From Miscanthus floridulus (lineage: Eukaryota > Streptophyta > Magnoliopsida > Poales > Poaceae): DNA of 64,000 nt. The position numbers and the translations under genes are program-made. The stretch covers positions 17,654,870-17,718,869 of the forward strand of contig NC_089593.1 in assembly GCF_019320115.1 (NCBI RefSeq), read 5' to 3'. The notes under the pieces are model-generated. The model saw only the letters and a program-made list of their open reading frames with translations. It was not told the origin of the DNA and made no database searches. Positions 11,054-23,600 of this stretch are shown here, piece after piece (the first letter of the stretch is position 1; every line of letters starts with the position of its first letter).

Positions 11054-11893
11054 CTAGTCTACATCCTCGCGGGGCAACGGCTGAGTGAGAGGAACCAAGG
11101 GCTCTTCATCTGACACTTCCGAGGGTGGAGGTGCGGGCGGTGCTATAACACCAGTTCTTCTTCTTTCTGGCGGGTGGAGAGGGATCCCTTCCAAGATCGG
11201 GGCATCCTGCCTTCCATCAACCAGCGACCTCCGCCTGGCCCTAGTGAACAGATAGGCCTCACCCAGCTGATGGACATGCCGATCTTCAGCCTCCTTCAGA
11301 GATTCCTCCATGGTGGCCTCTCGGCTCTCAGCAGCTGCAGCGCTGGCATGCGCTTCGGCGAGCTGCACCTGGAGCATCCGGTTGAAGACCTCGGCTTCCT
11401 CGGCGCGCCGAAGGCACGCCCTCAGCTCCAAGGCTTGACGGTCGTACTGCTCATCCAGAGCGAGCAGGTACGTGGTCAAGTGCACCATAGTGGGACTGTC
11501 CTCTTGCACATCCCGCCCTTGCAAAGCCTCCATGCGAGCCCTCCATGCCCGCCGGTTCCTATCCAAAGGTGGAAAGAACCGCATGGGGGTACGGGCAATG
11601 GGCTCCTCATAGATCTGGTAGAGGTACCGTAAGGCTTTGCGGGCCACAACCTGGTAGGTGTCGGTGAAGCTAAATCCGGTTGCGGTCACACTCCAGGCTT
11701 CGGTGAGGTCGGGGAACTCTTCACTCTTCCCGATGTAGACGGTAACCTCACACCGCTCGGTGCCATGCTCCTCATACTCACGGCCCTCATACTCGGGGCG
11801 ATCATTGACTCCGAGCTTTTGCAGGGTGGCATGCAGGATTTTGGGAAACCCCTCAACATTCAGGCAGTAGGTGCTAACCCAGGCTCCTGCCAT
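11054..11893 (-). CDS. LARD-encoded protein of unknown function, copy 1
   Basis: An intact 279-codon frame in the position gag would hold, about 760 bp after the primer site. The ATG at 11893 (MAGAWVSTYCLNVEGFP) is preferred because the open frame before it has no other ATG. Residues 1-110 look like a compact domain with EGFPKILHATLQKLG, YEGREYEEHGTERCEV and ALRYLYQIYEEP. Residues about 155-220 are alanine-, glutamate- and leucine-rich and probably form a coiled coil. The tail is proline-rich and acidic. No zinc knuckle, protease or RT motif is seen. Similar proteins occur in grass repeats without a known role. The second copy at 19061-19900 encodes the same protein, so the frame has stayed open. 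Confidence 0.75.
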   Translation of the reverse strand: MAGAWVSTYCLNVEGFPKILHATLQKLGVNDRPEYEGREYEEHGTERCEVTVYIGKSEEFPDLTEAWSVTATGFSFTDTYQVVARKALRYLYQIYEEPIARTPMRFFPPLDRNRRAWRARMEALQGRDVQEDSPTMVHLTTYLLALDEQYDRQALELRACLRRAEEAEVFNRMLQVQLAEAHASAAAAESREATMEESLKEAEDRHVHQLGEAYLFTRARRRSLVDGRQDAPILEGIPLHPPERRRTGVIAPPAPPPSEVSDEEPLVPLTQPLPREDVD

Positions 11894-12655
11894 CTCTGGC
11901 GGTGGTTGCAAGGAAGGCTGAGCGAAAAGCTAGCTCAAAGGAGAAGCTAAGCGAGCTAAAGTGCGCTGAGTGGTGGTACCAATGGCTAAGCCAGGCTCTA
12001 CTTATAAAGGCGGAGCGTTCAGTGGTCCTGGCGCGGTTCACCAGGGTTCCCGCGCGAGATCACTACTGGCGGATCGACCAAATTCCACGAGTTCGAGGCG
12101 AGCGACGTGCGATGCCATTACTGACTAGTACGGCTGCAGGGCAAGGGTCCAGACAAGAGCGCAGAAAGGGGTATGGGGAGACGTGGGTCACGACCGGCGT
12201 GAACCACGGGCGAACGCGAAACACGAAGCCACAGTTCAGACCTAACTCTAGCACAGGACGAGTCAGTCGTGCACAATACGACACGCGTGACACCTATGGA
12301 TGGCGTATCTGCAAGTAATACGAGTACTACAATGCATAGGCAAGGATATGCATGAATGCACGTCCTATACGTCCTTTCACTGTTGCCACATATAGGGCAA
12401 CCGTTCTCAAAGTTTTGGCACATCGTTCTCTCCCTGTAACTAGCCGATACTATCGGACTATGCTCGAGTCAGTGTACCTGCAGAAACTTGATTAAGCCTA
12501 TCTAAGTCAGCATGAGTGCCATCTATCCTGGATACATAACCATAGTAATAGGGCTACTTATATAACTTCGCATATAAACGTCCTAACTTTTTGCAACAAT
12601 GGGGTGTCAAATTTTAGTTTAGAAAAGGTTTTCGAAGCTTTATTTCCTCATTTAT
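11894..12655. other. LARD 5' leader region, copy 1
   Basis: Untranslated DNA between the primer site and the 279-codon ORF. I see no further gene. A TATA-like TTATAAAGG lies at about 12002-12010 on the plus strand, which is opposite to element transcription and is probably incidental. Confidence 0.5.
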
Positions 12656-12667
12656 GCTCTGATACCA
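12656..12667 (-). other. Primer binding site, Met-tRNA type, copy 1
   Basis: The minus strand reads TGGTATCAGAGC, the classic complement of the 3' end of plant initiator Met-tRNA. It is separated from LTR 2 by GG. It fixes the orientation as minus and the LTR edge at 12670. Confidence 0.92.
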
Positions 12668-12669
12668 CC

Positions 12670-15600
12670 TGTGGCAGAACCGCCTAATCTAATGCCTCAC
12701 AGGAGTGCTTGTCTTCCATTAGACACTAAGCACTCGAGGGAGAACACTAAATTACTCGGTTCCGTCGGACACACCCCAGGGGAGAACCCGAAAATCCACA
12801 TTTTTGCCATCAGGATCACAAATGAGAGAATAAAGCTTACATCATTCGTAACCATTTCTTACATCACTTTTAATACAACATCAGAGTATAATATTTATTA
12901 ATATAACAGCGGAATGAAATCATATTATCAGAGTTATAAACAATTTAATTGAACAGCGGAATAGAAACATGTGAATCAGAGTTACAGCGGAAATAAATAT
13001 CTAAACATGACAGTGAGGAAGTATTGACATATAGACTACGACAACAGATTATTAAACTTTCATTTATAAAAGCATTTGGTGAGAGTTATAAATAACAACT
13101 ACGATCGCAGCGTAAAGGAAATCCTCTCTGAGCCCACCAGGAGGAATCCACACACAAGAGTCAGCTTAGCATCCACCTGTCACCTGCAACAGGGGGAATA
13201 AAACCCTGAGTACTCAATTGTACTCAGCAAGACTTACCCGACAGGAAGAAAAGAAAAGACTCCAAGGATATGCAAGGCTATCTGGCTTGTGGGTTTATTG
13301 CATTTGCAGGAAGCATTACTAAGCGTGCGTCCTTATATTCGATTTTTATTAATAGCCGCATTGGTTCATTAACTAACCATTCTATGTAAGCACCTGTGCT
13401 ACTTTCAAGCAGGTGGTAAGCAATCAGATTTCCTTTGTCCATCTTCCATCCTTCATCTTTCAGTTCTTACTACGATGCTAAACCGTAGACAAGCCGTACC
13501 GGATAGCCCGGCGATTCGCGAATCAATGCCCCCAGCTGGGTACCCCGAAAACACACGCCCCGCTTGTACCCCAGGCACAAGCAGGACCAACCCATCACTC
13601 TCCTGTCCCGGGTGTCCAGGTCCCCGTCCAAACTGGGACTCCAAGCCCCCGCCCTCTGAGTCCCGGACTCAGTGCGGTGCAAGGACCTCCTCCACCAAAA
13701 ACAAACCCTGACAGTCGGTCCGGAAAGAGCCGGATCCGCGACAAGAGAGCAACAAGTCTTCCAAGCGCCCATACACAAGTATGTGCTCGGGATAATAAGT
13801 CTGTGACCTGCCTAGAGTCATATGCACGATCGGTCCTTAATCGACCAGACAGGGAAGAACGGTGTAACCAAGCTATGACCCGCCTCCGCGGCGACACAAC
13901 TTCTTACACCCACCAATACCCAAACCATATCCCTGCCCGGTCACCATTTTCCTTTCCACCATTTATTATTTTCCAAGTGATAGTAATCTAATAATATATT
14001 TCCTATCTCTCGCGAGTGACAGGCAATCACTCGACTTCTACCGGAGTCCTGTAGCATAGCATTCTACACGATCCTGTCATACTAGTAAGACTATAGGAAT
14101 AAAGATATATATGCAAGTGGGTTTCATTCAACTCCTTAAACTTAATGCACAAATATTATTTAAACTGCAGAAAGTAGGGGTTATGCACCGGGGCTTGCCT
14201 GGGTAAAATATAATCAGAAGTTAGCTTTCCATCATGGCGACATGATCTCCAAAAGCACCATTTCTCCAGCAACTCCCGACAACTCCGTGATCCACCGACG
14301 TCCCTATTATGATATGCAATGTAATGCCATGCAAAGATATAATTAATTGACTGCAATCGTGACTCGTATAAATACGCTTTTACGCCTCTCAAGTTAACGG
14401 GCTAGTTCTAACTACGACCGTACTTAGCTACGTATCCATGTTGTCGAACAAGGCATTATTTCTCAATAATTCTTTTAGTTATATAAACCAACGGTGTTTC
14501 TTTATTCGCAATAGGACATTATTATTTATCTAGCAACTAATTATTCTAGAGCTACAAAATTATGGTGAGCCGCTAATATTGCTAGGAAACCTACTGTAAA
14601 GATTTCAGATCTAATACTATTGCCAATTTGTCACGAAAGTTCCTACAAATTTATATTTTGCAATATTAAATATCTTAGATTAATTATATGACTCCTAAGA
14701 ATATCATCAAACTATGTGAACAAAATACACTATTGGATGGATCATGATTGTAGGAACTCAACCAAACTGGTTTCATAATTTTTGGACTGGTACATAAATT
14801 TATATTGATTTTATCAATTTATTCTCGAAACTAATTTAGCAAAACAAAACACTCAACAGAACGAGCCTAGGCGGCCAACTCGGCCCGAAGGCACGCGCGT
14901 GGCCCAACACGGCGCGACGGCCCAGCAGCTCCGCGCACGGCCCATTAGCCAGGCGCGGCCCGGCGGTGCGAGAGGCACGCGACCAGTCCGGCGAGAGCGC
15001 GGCCCAGGCGCGTTGGCAACTGGCCGGCCCACCGTGCGGCAGCGAGCGGCCCAGACACGGCGCCAACAGGCCGGCCCAGCTGGTCAAGCCCAGGGCGCGG
15101 GCGCGCTTTGCAGAAAAACCCCTTATTCGTTTTGCTAATCGCCAAACCCTATTTGCACTATTCATACGAGTCGTGTACTTAGCAGTAAACACCTTGCGTA
15201 TTTCTATTTCTTGGATTTCTCACCTTCACGTCATCCCCAAAAACAGAGCTCATCACCGAAGCAGGGGAACCAGTCGACGGCGGAAAAATTAGCCGCGGGG
15301 CAGCGGCGGCCCGGCCGGGTACGCAGGCACCGGCGGCGTGGCAGGCACCTGGACGGCGCACGGCGGACTCCTTGGCACCGGCTGACAAGTCGCGGCGCGC
15401 CGACGAAGGTGGCCCAGCGGCAGCGGACCGGCCACGGCAACGCGGGCAGCACAGGGACCGAGAGCGTGGCCAGCCCGAGGAACAGCGGCGCCACGGCGTG
15501 CACGGACGCACAGCGCGCACAGAGGCAGCAAGGGTGCGGTCACGCCGGAGTGCAGGACGCACGGCAGCAGGAGAAGCCGGGCGCAGGCGACGGCGAAGCC

Positions 15601-17274
15601 CTGCGGCCCGGGCGGTGACAGCTCGGCCGGGTCACATGCGCGAGGGGCTCGGTCCAGCGTTGCGGGACTGATGGTCCAGAGAGGGCGAAGAGGCACGGGC
15701 GCGCTACAGGGCGCGGTAGCTGCGACTCGGCTGAGCGTGGGCGATTTCCGGCTAGGGCGCAGCAGGGAACATCGGCGGCTCCTGCGGAGGACTCGGCGGC
15801 GCGGCGCTGCGAGGCAGAACCGGCATAGGTGGGGAGCTGCGCCACGGCGTGGTGCGCGGCAAGCAGCACAGGCCTAGGCGCTCGGAAGGCAGCGCGGGAG
15901 GAGGAGGATGGCGCCATGGGTCTCGCGCATGGTAGTGGAGTTGTGCTCGATGCGGTCCTGGGCGGTGGCACGGCAACGACGTGCTGCAGGCTTGCGTGCT
16001 CGCGCGAGGAGGGCCCGGCACCAGACGGCGTGGGCCCGACGGGCGCTGCGGGGAAGAACAGAAGCTGGTCATCTGTGGCTCCGGTGAGGCGCTCCGGCAG
16101 CCGCGGGGCGACGGAGGAAGGGATGCGCGCGAGGGCTCGGTCCAGTGCGGTGGTGGACTTCACGTGCGCACGTGAGGGAAAACAAGGGAGGCGTCGGTGT
16201 TTGCTGCGTGCAGCACAGCAGGAGCAAGGCGAGACGCATGGAGTAGCTCGGTCTTCGGCTTAAGCAAGAAGGCAGCAGGCTTCGTATACAAGAAGCCGAG
16301 GGAGACCGACAGGGCAGCACGGTACCACGCGGCCGGCAGTGGCGTTCCAGCGCGCGGACAGGAAATTGAAAGGACACGGCAGCACAGCAGGGGTCCGCAG
16401 AGCCGTACGCGACGTGGACGGCGTCGCTACGCAGCGATGGTGCCGGTGAGCCAAAACGCGGTGGCCGGCCAACAAGCCAGGCAGCGAGTCGGCACGAACA
16501 GACAGTGCAAAGATGGGACGAGTCACCCTGGCGGGACGCGAAGACAGAGACAGGCATGACAGGCTGCAGCGGAGAAAAGAAAAGAAAAAGAATAGTCGGT
16601 CAAATATACAGTGAGAGAGGACAGAGTGGCCTGACAGGTTAACGACGGCACGGTTCAATTAAGCTAGGAAATATATTATGCGTTGCGAGCAAAAGACAAG
16701 GCTCCTCTCTCCCATCCTGGGTCATTATCACCTCGCAGCCTACTCGCAGCGCTTCCGCTAAACCTGTGTGCCAGCCAGAAACAGACCATGCATGTTCTTG
16801 GCTGCTGAAACTGGAGAATATTAAACTAGTACTGTCACATAATCCTCCCTCGCTCACCTATGTACAAACTGTTGACTCGCTGGCGGTGACGAGTAGAAGT
16901 ACAAAAATGTGGATTCCCAATGGAGAGCAATGCAGAGCCTCAGCGTTAACCATGACAAAATGGTTAGATAATTATTACACTAATGCGGGCTCTGAACTTG
17001 CGTAATTACACCCTGATAATATAAACATGTACAAAATTGTTATAATACTAGTCTGTACGCATCAGCAGGAATATAGTTTTTCCCGTGTCTTACTAGTAAA
17101 TTGTGGTTAAATGTCCATGGGCGCACATTTGATTCGAGTCCACAAAACTGAGTCACAAGATTCGCTTATCGCCTCAAGTACGTTTTAAATTAAAAATCCG
17201 AGAAACTCGTTTCAAAAACTTTACTGAGGCCTAAATCGTGGCGCTAAAAAGGATCGTAACCCCAGGGTGTTACA
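12670..17274 (-). repeat. LARD LTR 2 (middle, chimeric)
   Basis: 4,605 bp. Left of about 15706 it shares alleles with LTR 3 against LTR 1 (C at 12763, C at 13519, A at 15706, and GTGGCC and AGCGGC at about 15466-15486). From about 15970 to its end it shares alleles with LTR 1 against LTR 3 (A at 15970, GCGAGACGCAT at about 16226, CCGAGAAAC at about 17200, CCCCAGGG near the end). This is the pattern expected of a crossover between LTR 3 of one copy and LTR 1 of another. A few indels are unique to it. Confidence 0.9.
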
Positions 17275-19060
17275 ACCAACCCCCCTTAAAAAGAATCTCG
17301 TCCCGAGATTCGAAACTGGAAGCAGAAAAGGGGAAACGCGATTACATTCCGTAGGTCAGGGATTACACGAAAGATTACACGACTTCGAACACTAAACCAC
17401 ATGGGGATCTAGGAATACCTAGTTAAGAGCAACTTGATACACCCAAGACCTACTCCCAAAGTCGGGATAGACGAGGACAATGGAGAAACAACAAGATAAT
17501 GATTATCCAAAACATGGCGTAGCACCAACAAATCCAGAAACAGTCGACTGAGAAGTAAAACATCGTGAACCCTAAGGCCAACTAACCAAGGGAACTTGAA
17601 CTTCTTCGACGAACCGGATCCTTCCTTCTTCTCAGATCACACTATCACCTTAGACTGCCGAACCTAGCTTCACCAGGTCGACTGAATTTCGTAGCTCTGC
17701 TCCGCATGCGAGGGAATGGGATGAAGAAAAAGAGCAAGGTCCAAGGGGACTTTATAGAGGAGAACGGAGAGGGGAAACAACGCACCAGAGGTGGAGGCGG
17801 AGTGAATGGGATACACAGATGGTTCATGCTGTGGGGATAAGCACAACCATGGTGTGCTTCCTGCGCGAGCGGCGGAGGGGGAAAATAAAAGAGAGTAGAG
17901 GGGTCCGCTTGACGAGGCAGGCGTGCGGGCGACCATGTTCACAAAAGAAGAAAAGAGGGAGGGGAAGGGGGGGTCCGGTACAGGGAACGACGGTGCGAGG
18001 CAGAGAGCCAACTGGACGCCAGGAAAGGAAAAGTGCACAGTGCACAAGGACGGCGAGCACTGCACGATGTCGCGGTCACGCGAAAACGGGACGATAATGG
18101 ACCCGACATCGACGGCGTTTGCAGGGCACGCAGCGAAATAACCCGGCATGCGTAGCACGGTCAACTAAGCACAGGGCTTGGGACAAAACGTCCACTCTGA
18201 CTTTTGCAACTACTCCCGACTATCCACTGCTGACCTTCCTTGACCACATCCGTCTTTTCTGTAAACCCAGATCATGTCATACTTCCTTTCTCCAAACCAT
18301 CTCCTTTTTACCTTGAAAGACACTTTTGCATCCCCATTATGGATTTCCCATTTGAACACCCGAACATTTTCAAGGAGAAAACTTTAAAACAAAATAGTAC
18401 TGCAGTGTAACTTGGTAAAGGTACTTGGTTAACAACCTCGATACCAGCGCGTGCCAAGCAGCGTCACATGTGGCAGCTGTTCCACATGGAGCCCTCGGTT
18501 TTGTCGCGGCACCATAAGCTTTTAACCAGGCAACTATTACCAACTTACACGCCCAGAAGGCAGTGGGGTCATAGACCACAGAGTAAAGGGTATCGCAAGG
18601 GAAAAATTCAACAACAAAGGTTTTCCCTCCACAACAAGGGACAAGGAATTTTAAATCCAATGACGGATTTGGTTTAAAAAGATTCAAGTATTCTGTTGGG
18701 ACATCCACAATTAGTCGCTACAGTGTCCAATAACATCCAATCACGACTGATCTGCTTGGCATCTGAATGCCAACTTCTCTTGTAACTCACTTATCATCGC
18801 CCTTGAAAACTTAGAGCAAGCCTAACAAGACTTTAAAGTAAATGAACGCAATAAACACAGCGAAATAATAAAAATGCATGTTCCAATGATCTTACACGGG
18901 TACAACGTACAGGCATTCAGGCTCCTGTTCCCGACACAGCATTCACCTACGATCGAATGATCTCAACAAATCCGAAGGACGAATAGCAGACAAGAGTACA
19001 ATACTGGGGGATAGTGATGAAAAACACTACTACTACTACGGGCACAACGTCCCAAGGCAA
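17275..19060. other. LARD internal region 2, 3' non-coding part
   Basis: Counterpart of 9267-11053 with scattered indels. No coding region is supported. Confidence 0.7.
17276..17293 (-). other. Polypurine tract, internal copy 2
   Basis: Same AAGGGGGG-containing tract as in copy 1, next to LTR 2. Confidence 0.75.
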
Positions 19061-19900
19061 CTAGTCTACATCCTCGCGGGGCAACGGCTGAGTGAGAGGA
19101 ACCAAGGGCTCTTCATCTGACACTTCCGAGGGTGGAGGTGCGGGCGGTGCTATAACACCAGTTCTTCTTCTTTCTGGCGGGTGGAGAGGGATCCCTTCCA
19201 AGATCGGGGCATCCTGCCTTCCATCAACCAGCGACCTCCGCCTGGCCCTAGTGAACAGATAGGCCTCACCCAGCTGATGGACATGCCGATCTTCAGCCTC
19301 CTTCAGAGATTCCTCCATGGTGGCCTCTCGGCTCTCAGCAGCTGCAGCGCTGGCATGCGCTTCGGCGAGCTGCACCTGGAGCATCCGGTTGAAGACCTCG
19401 GCTTCCTCGGCGCGCCGAAGGCACGCCCTCAGCTCCAAGGCTTGACGGTCGTACTGCTCATCCAGAGCGAGCAGGTACGTGGTCAAGTGCACCATAGTGG
19501 GACTGTCCTCTTGCACATCCCGCCCTTGCAAAGCCTCCATGCGAGCCCTCCATGCCCGCCGGTTCCTATCCAAAGGTGGAAAGAACCGCATGGGGGTACG
19601 GGCAATGGGCTCCTCATAGATCTGGTAGAGGTACCGTAAGGCTTTGCGGGCCACAACCTGGTAGGTGTCGGTGAAGCTAAATCCGGTTGCGGTCACACTC
19701 CAGGCTTCGGTGAGGTCGGGGAACTCTTCACTCTTCCCGATGTAGACGGTAACCTCACACCGCTCAGTGCCATGCTCCTCATACTCACGGCCCTCATACT
19801 CGGGGCGATCATTGACTCCGAGCTTTTGCAGGGTGGCATGCAGGATTTTGGGAAACCCCTCAACATTCAGGCAGTAGGTGCTAACCCAGGCTCCTGCCAT
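19061..19900 (-). CDS. LARD-encoded protein of unknown function, copy 2
   Basis: The 279-codon frame is the same as at 11054-11893 and encodes the same residues throughout; the one base change I noticed is silent (CGCTCGGTG against CGCTCAGTG). The domain layout is an N-terminal compact region, a probable coiled coil and a proline-rich acidic tail. It lies about 760 bp downstream of its own primer site at 20659-20670. The match reflects recent duplication of the internal region, so it does not independently prove selection on the protein. Confidence 0.75.
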   Translation of the reverse strand: MAGAWVSTYCLNVEGFPKILHATLQKLGVNDRPEYEGREYEEHGTERCEVTVYIGKSEEFPDLTEAWSVTATGFSFTDTYQVVARKALRYLYQIYEEPIARTPMRFFPPLDRNRRAWRARMEALQGRDVQEDSPTMVHLTTYLLALDEQYDRQALELRACLRRAEEAEVFNRMLQVQLAEAHASAAAAESREATMEESLKEAEDRHVHQLGEAYLFTRARRRSLVDGRQDAPILEGIPLHPPERRRTGVIAPPAPPPSEVSDEEPLVPLTQPLPREDVD

Positions 19901-20658
19901 CTCTGGCGGTGGTTGCAAGGGAGGCTGAGCGAAAAGCTAGCTCAAGGGAGAAGCTAAGCGAGCTAAAGTGCGCTGAGTGGTGGTACCAATGGCTAAGCCA
20001 GGCTCTACTTATAAAGGTGGAGCGTTCAGTGGTCCTGGCGCGGTTCACCAGGGTTCCCGCGCGAAATCACTATGGTGGATCGACCAAATTCCATGAGTTC
20101 GAGGCGAGCGACGTGCGGTGCCATTACTGACTAGTACGGCTGCAGGGCAAGGGTCCAACAAGAGCGCAGAAAGGGGTATGGGGAGACGTGGGTCACGACC
20201 GGCGTGAACCACGGGCGAACGCGAAACACGAAGCCACAGTTCAGACCTAACTCTAGCACAGGACGAGTCAGTCGTGCACAATACGACACGCGTGACACCT
20301 ATGGATGGCGTATCTGCAAGTAATACGAGTACTACAATGCATAGGCAGGATATGCATGAATGCACATCCTATTCGTCCTTTCACTGTTGCCACATATAGG
20401 GCAACCGTTCTCAAAGTTTTGGCACATCGTTCTCTCCCTGTAACTAGCCGATACTATCGGACTATGCTCGAGTCAGTGTACCTGCAGAAACTTGATTAAC
20501 CCTATCTAAGTCAGCTGAGTGCCATCTATCCTGGATACAAAACCATAGTAATAGGGCTACTTATATAACTTCGCATATAAACGTCCTAACTTTTTGCAAC
20601 AATGGGGTGTCAAATTTTAGTTTAGAAAAGGTTTTCGAAGCTTTATTTCCTCATTTAT
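19901..20658. other. LARD 5' leader region, copy 2
   Basis: Untranslated DNA equivalent to 11894-12655, with small indels. I see no gene. Confidence 0.5.
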
Positions 20659-20670
20659 GCTCTGATACCA
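20659..20670 (-). other. Primer binding site, Met-tRNA type, copy 2
   Basis: TGGTATCAGAGC on the minus strand, two bases from LTR 3. In the original element this would be the functional primer site beside the 5' LTR. Confidence 0.92.
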
Positions 20671-20672
20671 CC

Positions 20673-23600
20673 TGTGGCAGAACCGCCTAATCTAATGCCT
20701 CACAGGAGTGCTCGTCTTCCATTAGACACTAAGCACTCGAGGGAGAACACTAAATTACTCGGTTCCGTCGGACACACCCCAGGGGAGAACCCGAAAATCC
20801 ACATTTTTGCCATCAGGATCACAAATGAGAGAATAAAGCTTACATCATTCGTAATCATTTCTTACATCACTTTTAACACAACAGCAGAGTATAATATTTA
20901 TTAATATAACAGCGGAATGAAATCATATTATCAGAGTTATAAACAATTTACTTGAACAGCGGAATAGAAACATGTGAATAGAGTTACAGCGGAAATAAAT
21001 ATCTAAACATGACGTGAGGAAGTATTGACATATAGACTACGACAACAGATTATTAAACTTCCATTTTTAAAAGCATTTGGTGAGAGTTATAAATAAAAAC
21101 TACGATCGCAGCGTAAAGGAAATCCTCTCTGAGCCCACCAGGAGGAATCCACACACAAGAGTCAGCTTTAGCATCCACCTGTCACCTGCAACAGGGGGAA
21201 TAAAACCCTGAGTACTCAATTGTACTCAGCAAGACTTATCCGACAGAAGAAAAGAAAAGACTCCAAGGATATGCGTGGCTATCTGGCTTGTGGGTTTATT
21301 GCATTTGCAGGAAGCATTACTAAGCATGTGTCCTTATGTTCGATTTTTATTAATAGCCGCATTGGTTCATTTACTAACCATTCTATGTAAGCACCTGTGC
21401 TACTTTCAAGTAGGTGGTAAGCAATCAGAATTCCTTTGTCCATCTTCCATCCTTCATCTTTCAGTTCTTACTACGATGCTAAACCGTAGACAAGCCGTAC
21501 CGGATAGCCCGGCGATTCGCGAATCAATGCCCCCAGCTGGGTACCCCGAAAACACACGCCCCGCTTGTACCCCAGGCACAAGCAGGACCAACCCATCACT
21601 CTCCTGTCCCGAGTATCCAGGTCCCCGTCCAAACTGGGACTCCAAGCCCCCGCCTCTGAGTCCCGGACTCAGTGCGGTGCAAGGACCTCCTCCACCAAAA
21701 ACAAACCCTGACAGTCGGTCCGGAAAGAGCCGGATCCGCGACAAGAGAGCAACAAGTCTTCCAAGCGCCCATACACAAGTATGTGCTCGGGATAATAAGT
21801 CTGTGACCTGCCTAGAGTCATATGCACGATCGGTCCTTAATCGACCAGACAGGGAAGACGGTGTAACCAAGCTATGACCCGCCTCCGCGGCGACACAACT
21901 TCTTACACCCACCAATACCCAAACCATATCCCTGCCCGATCACCATTTTCCTTTCCACCATTTATTATTTTCCAAGTGATAGTAATCTAATAATATATTT
22001 CCTATCTCTCGCGAGTGACAGGCAATCACTCGACTTCTACCGGAGTCCTGTAGCATAGCATTCTACACGATCCTGTCATACTAGTAAGACTTATAGGAAT
22101 AAAGATATATATGCAAGTGGGTTTCATTCAACTCCTTAACTTAATGCACAAATATTATTTAAACTGCAGAAAGTAGGGGTTATGCACCGGGGCTTGCCTG
22201 GGTAAAATATAATCAGAAGTTAGCTTTCCATCATGGCGACATGATCTCCAAAAGCACCATTTCTCCAGCAACTCCCGACAACTCCGTGATCCACCGACGT
22301 CCCTATTATGATATGCAATGTAATGCCATGCAAAGATATAATTAATTGACTGCAATCGTGACTCGTATAAATACGCTTTTACGCCTCTCAAGTTAACGGG
22401 CTAGTTCTAACTACGACCGTACTTAGCTACGTATCCATGTTGTCGAACAAGGCATTATTTCTCAATAATTCTTTTAGTTATATAAACCAACGGTGTTTCT
22501 TTACTCGCAATAGGACATTATTATTTATCTAGCAACTAATTATTCTAGAGCTACAAAATTATGGTGAGCCGCTAATATTGCTAGAAACCTACTGTAAAGA
22601 TTTCAGATCTAATACTATTGCCAATTTGTCACGAAAGTTCCTACAAATTTATATTTTGCAATATTAAATATCTTAGATTAATTATATGACTCCTAAGAAT
22701 ATCATCAAACTATGTGAACAAAATACACTATTGGATGGATCATGATTGTAGGAACTCAACCAAACTGGTTTCATAATTTTTGGACTGGTACATAAATTTA
22801 TATTGATTTTATCAATTTATTCTCGAAACTAATTAGCAAAACAAAACACTCAACAGGAACGAGCCTAGGCGGCCAACTCGGCCCGAAGGCACGCGCGTGG
22901 CCCAACACGGCGCGACGGCCCAGCAGCTCCGCGCACGGCCCATTAGCCAGGCGCGGCCCGGCGGTGCGAGAGGCACGCGACCAGTCCGGCGAGAGCGCGG
23001 CCCAGGCGCGTTGGCAACTGGCCGGCCCCACCGTGCGGCAGCGAGCGGCCCAGACACGGCGCCAACAGGCCGGCCCAGCTGGTCAAGCCCAGGGCGTGGG
23101 CGCGCTTTGCAGAAAAAACCCCTTATTCGTTTTGCTAATCGCCAAACCCTATTTGCACTATTCATACGAGTCGTGTACTTAGCAGTAAACACCTTGCGTA
23201 TTTCTATTTCTTGGATTTCTCACCTTCACGTCATCCCCAAAAACAGAGCTCATCACCGAAGCAGGGGAACCAGTCGACGGCGGAAAAATTAGCCGCGGGG
23301 CAGCGGCGGCCCGGCCGGGTACGCAGGCACCGGCGGCGTGGCAGGCACCTGGACGGCGCACGGCGGACTCCTTGCACCGGCTGACAAGTCGCGGCGCGCC
23401 GACGAAGGTGGCCCAGCGGCAGCGGACCGGCCACGGCAACGCGGGCAGCACAGGGACCGAGAGCGTGGCCAGCCCGAGGAACAGCGGCGCCACGGCGTGC
23501 ACGGACGCACAGCGCGCACAGAGGCAGCAAGGGTGCGGTCACGCCGGAGTGCAGGACGCACGGCAGCAGGAGAAGCCGGGCGCAGGCGACGGCGAAGCCC

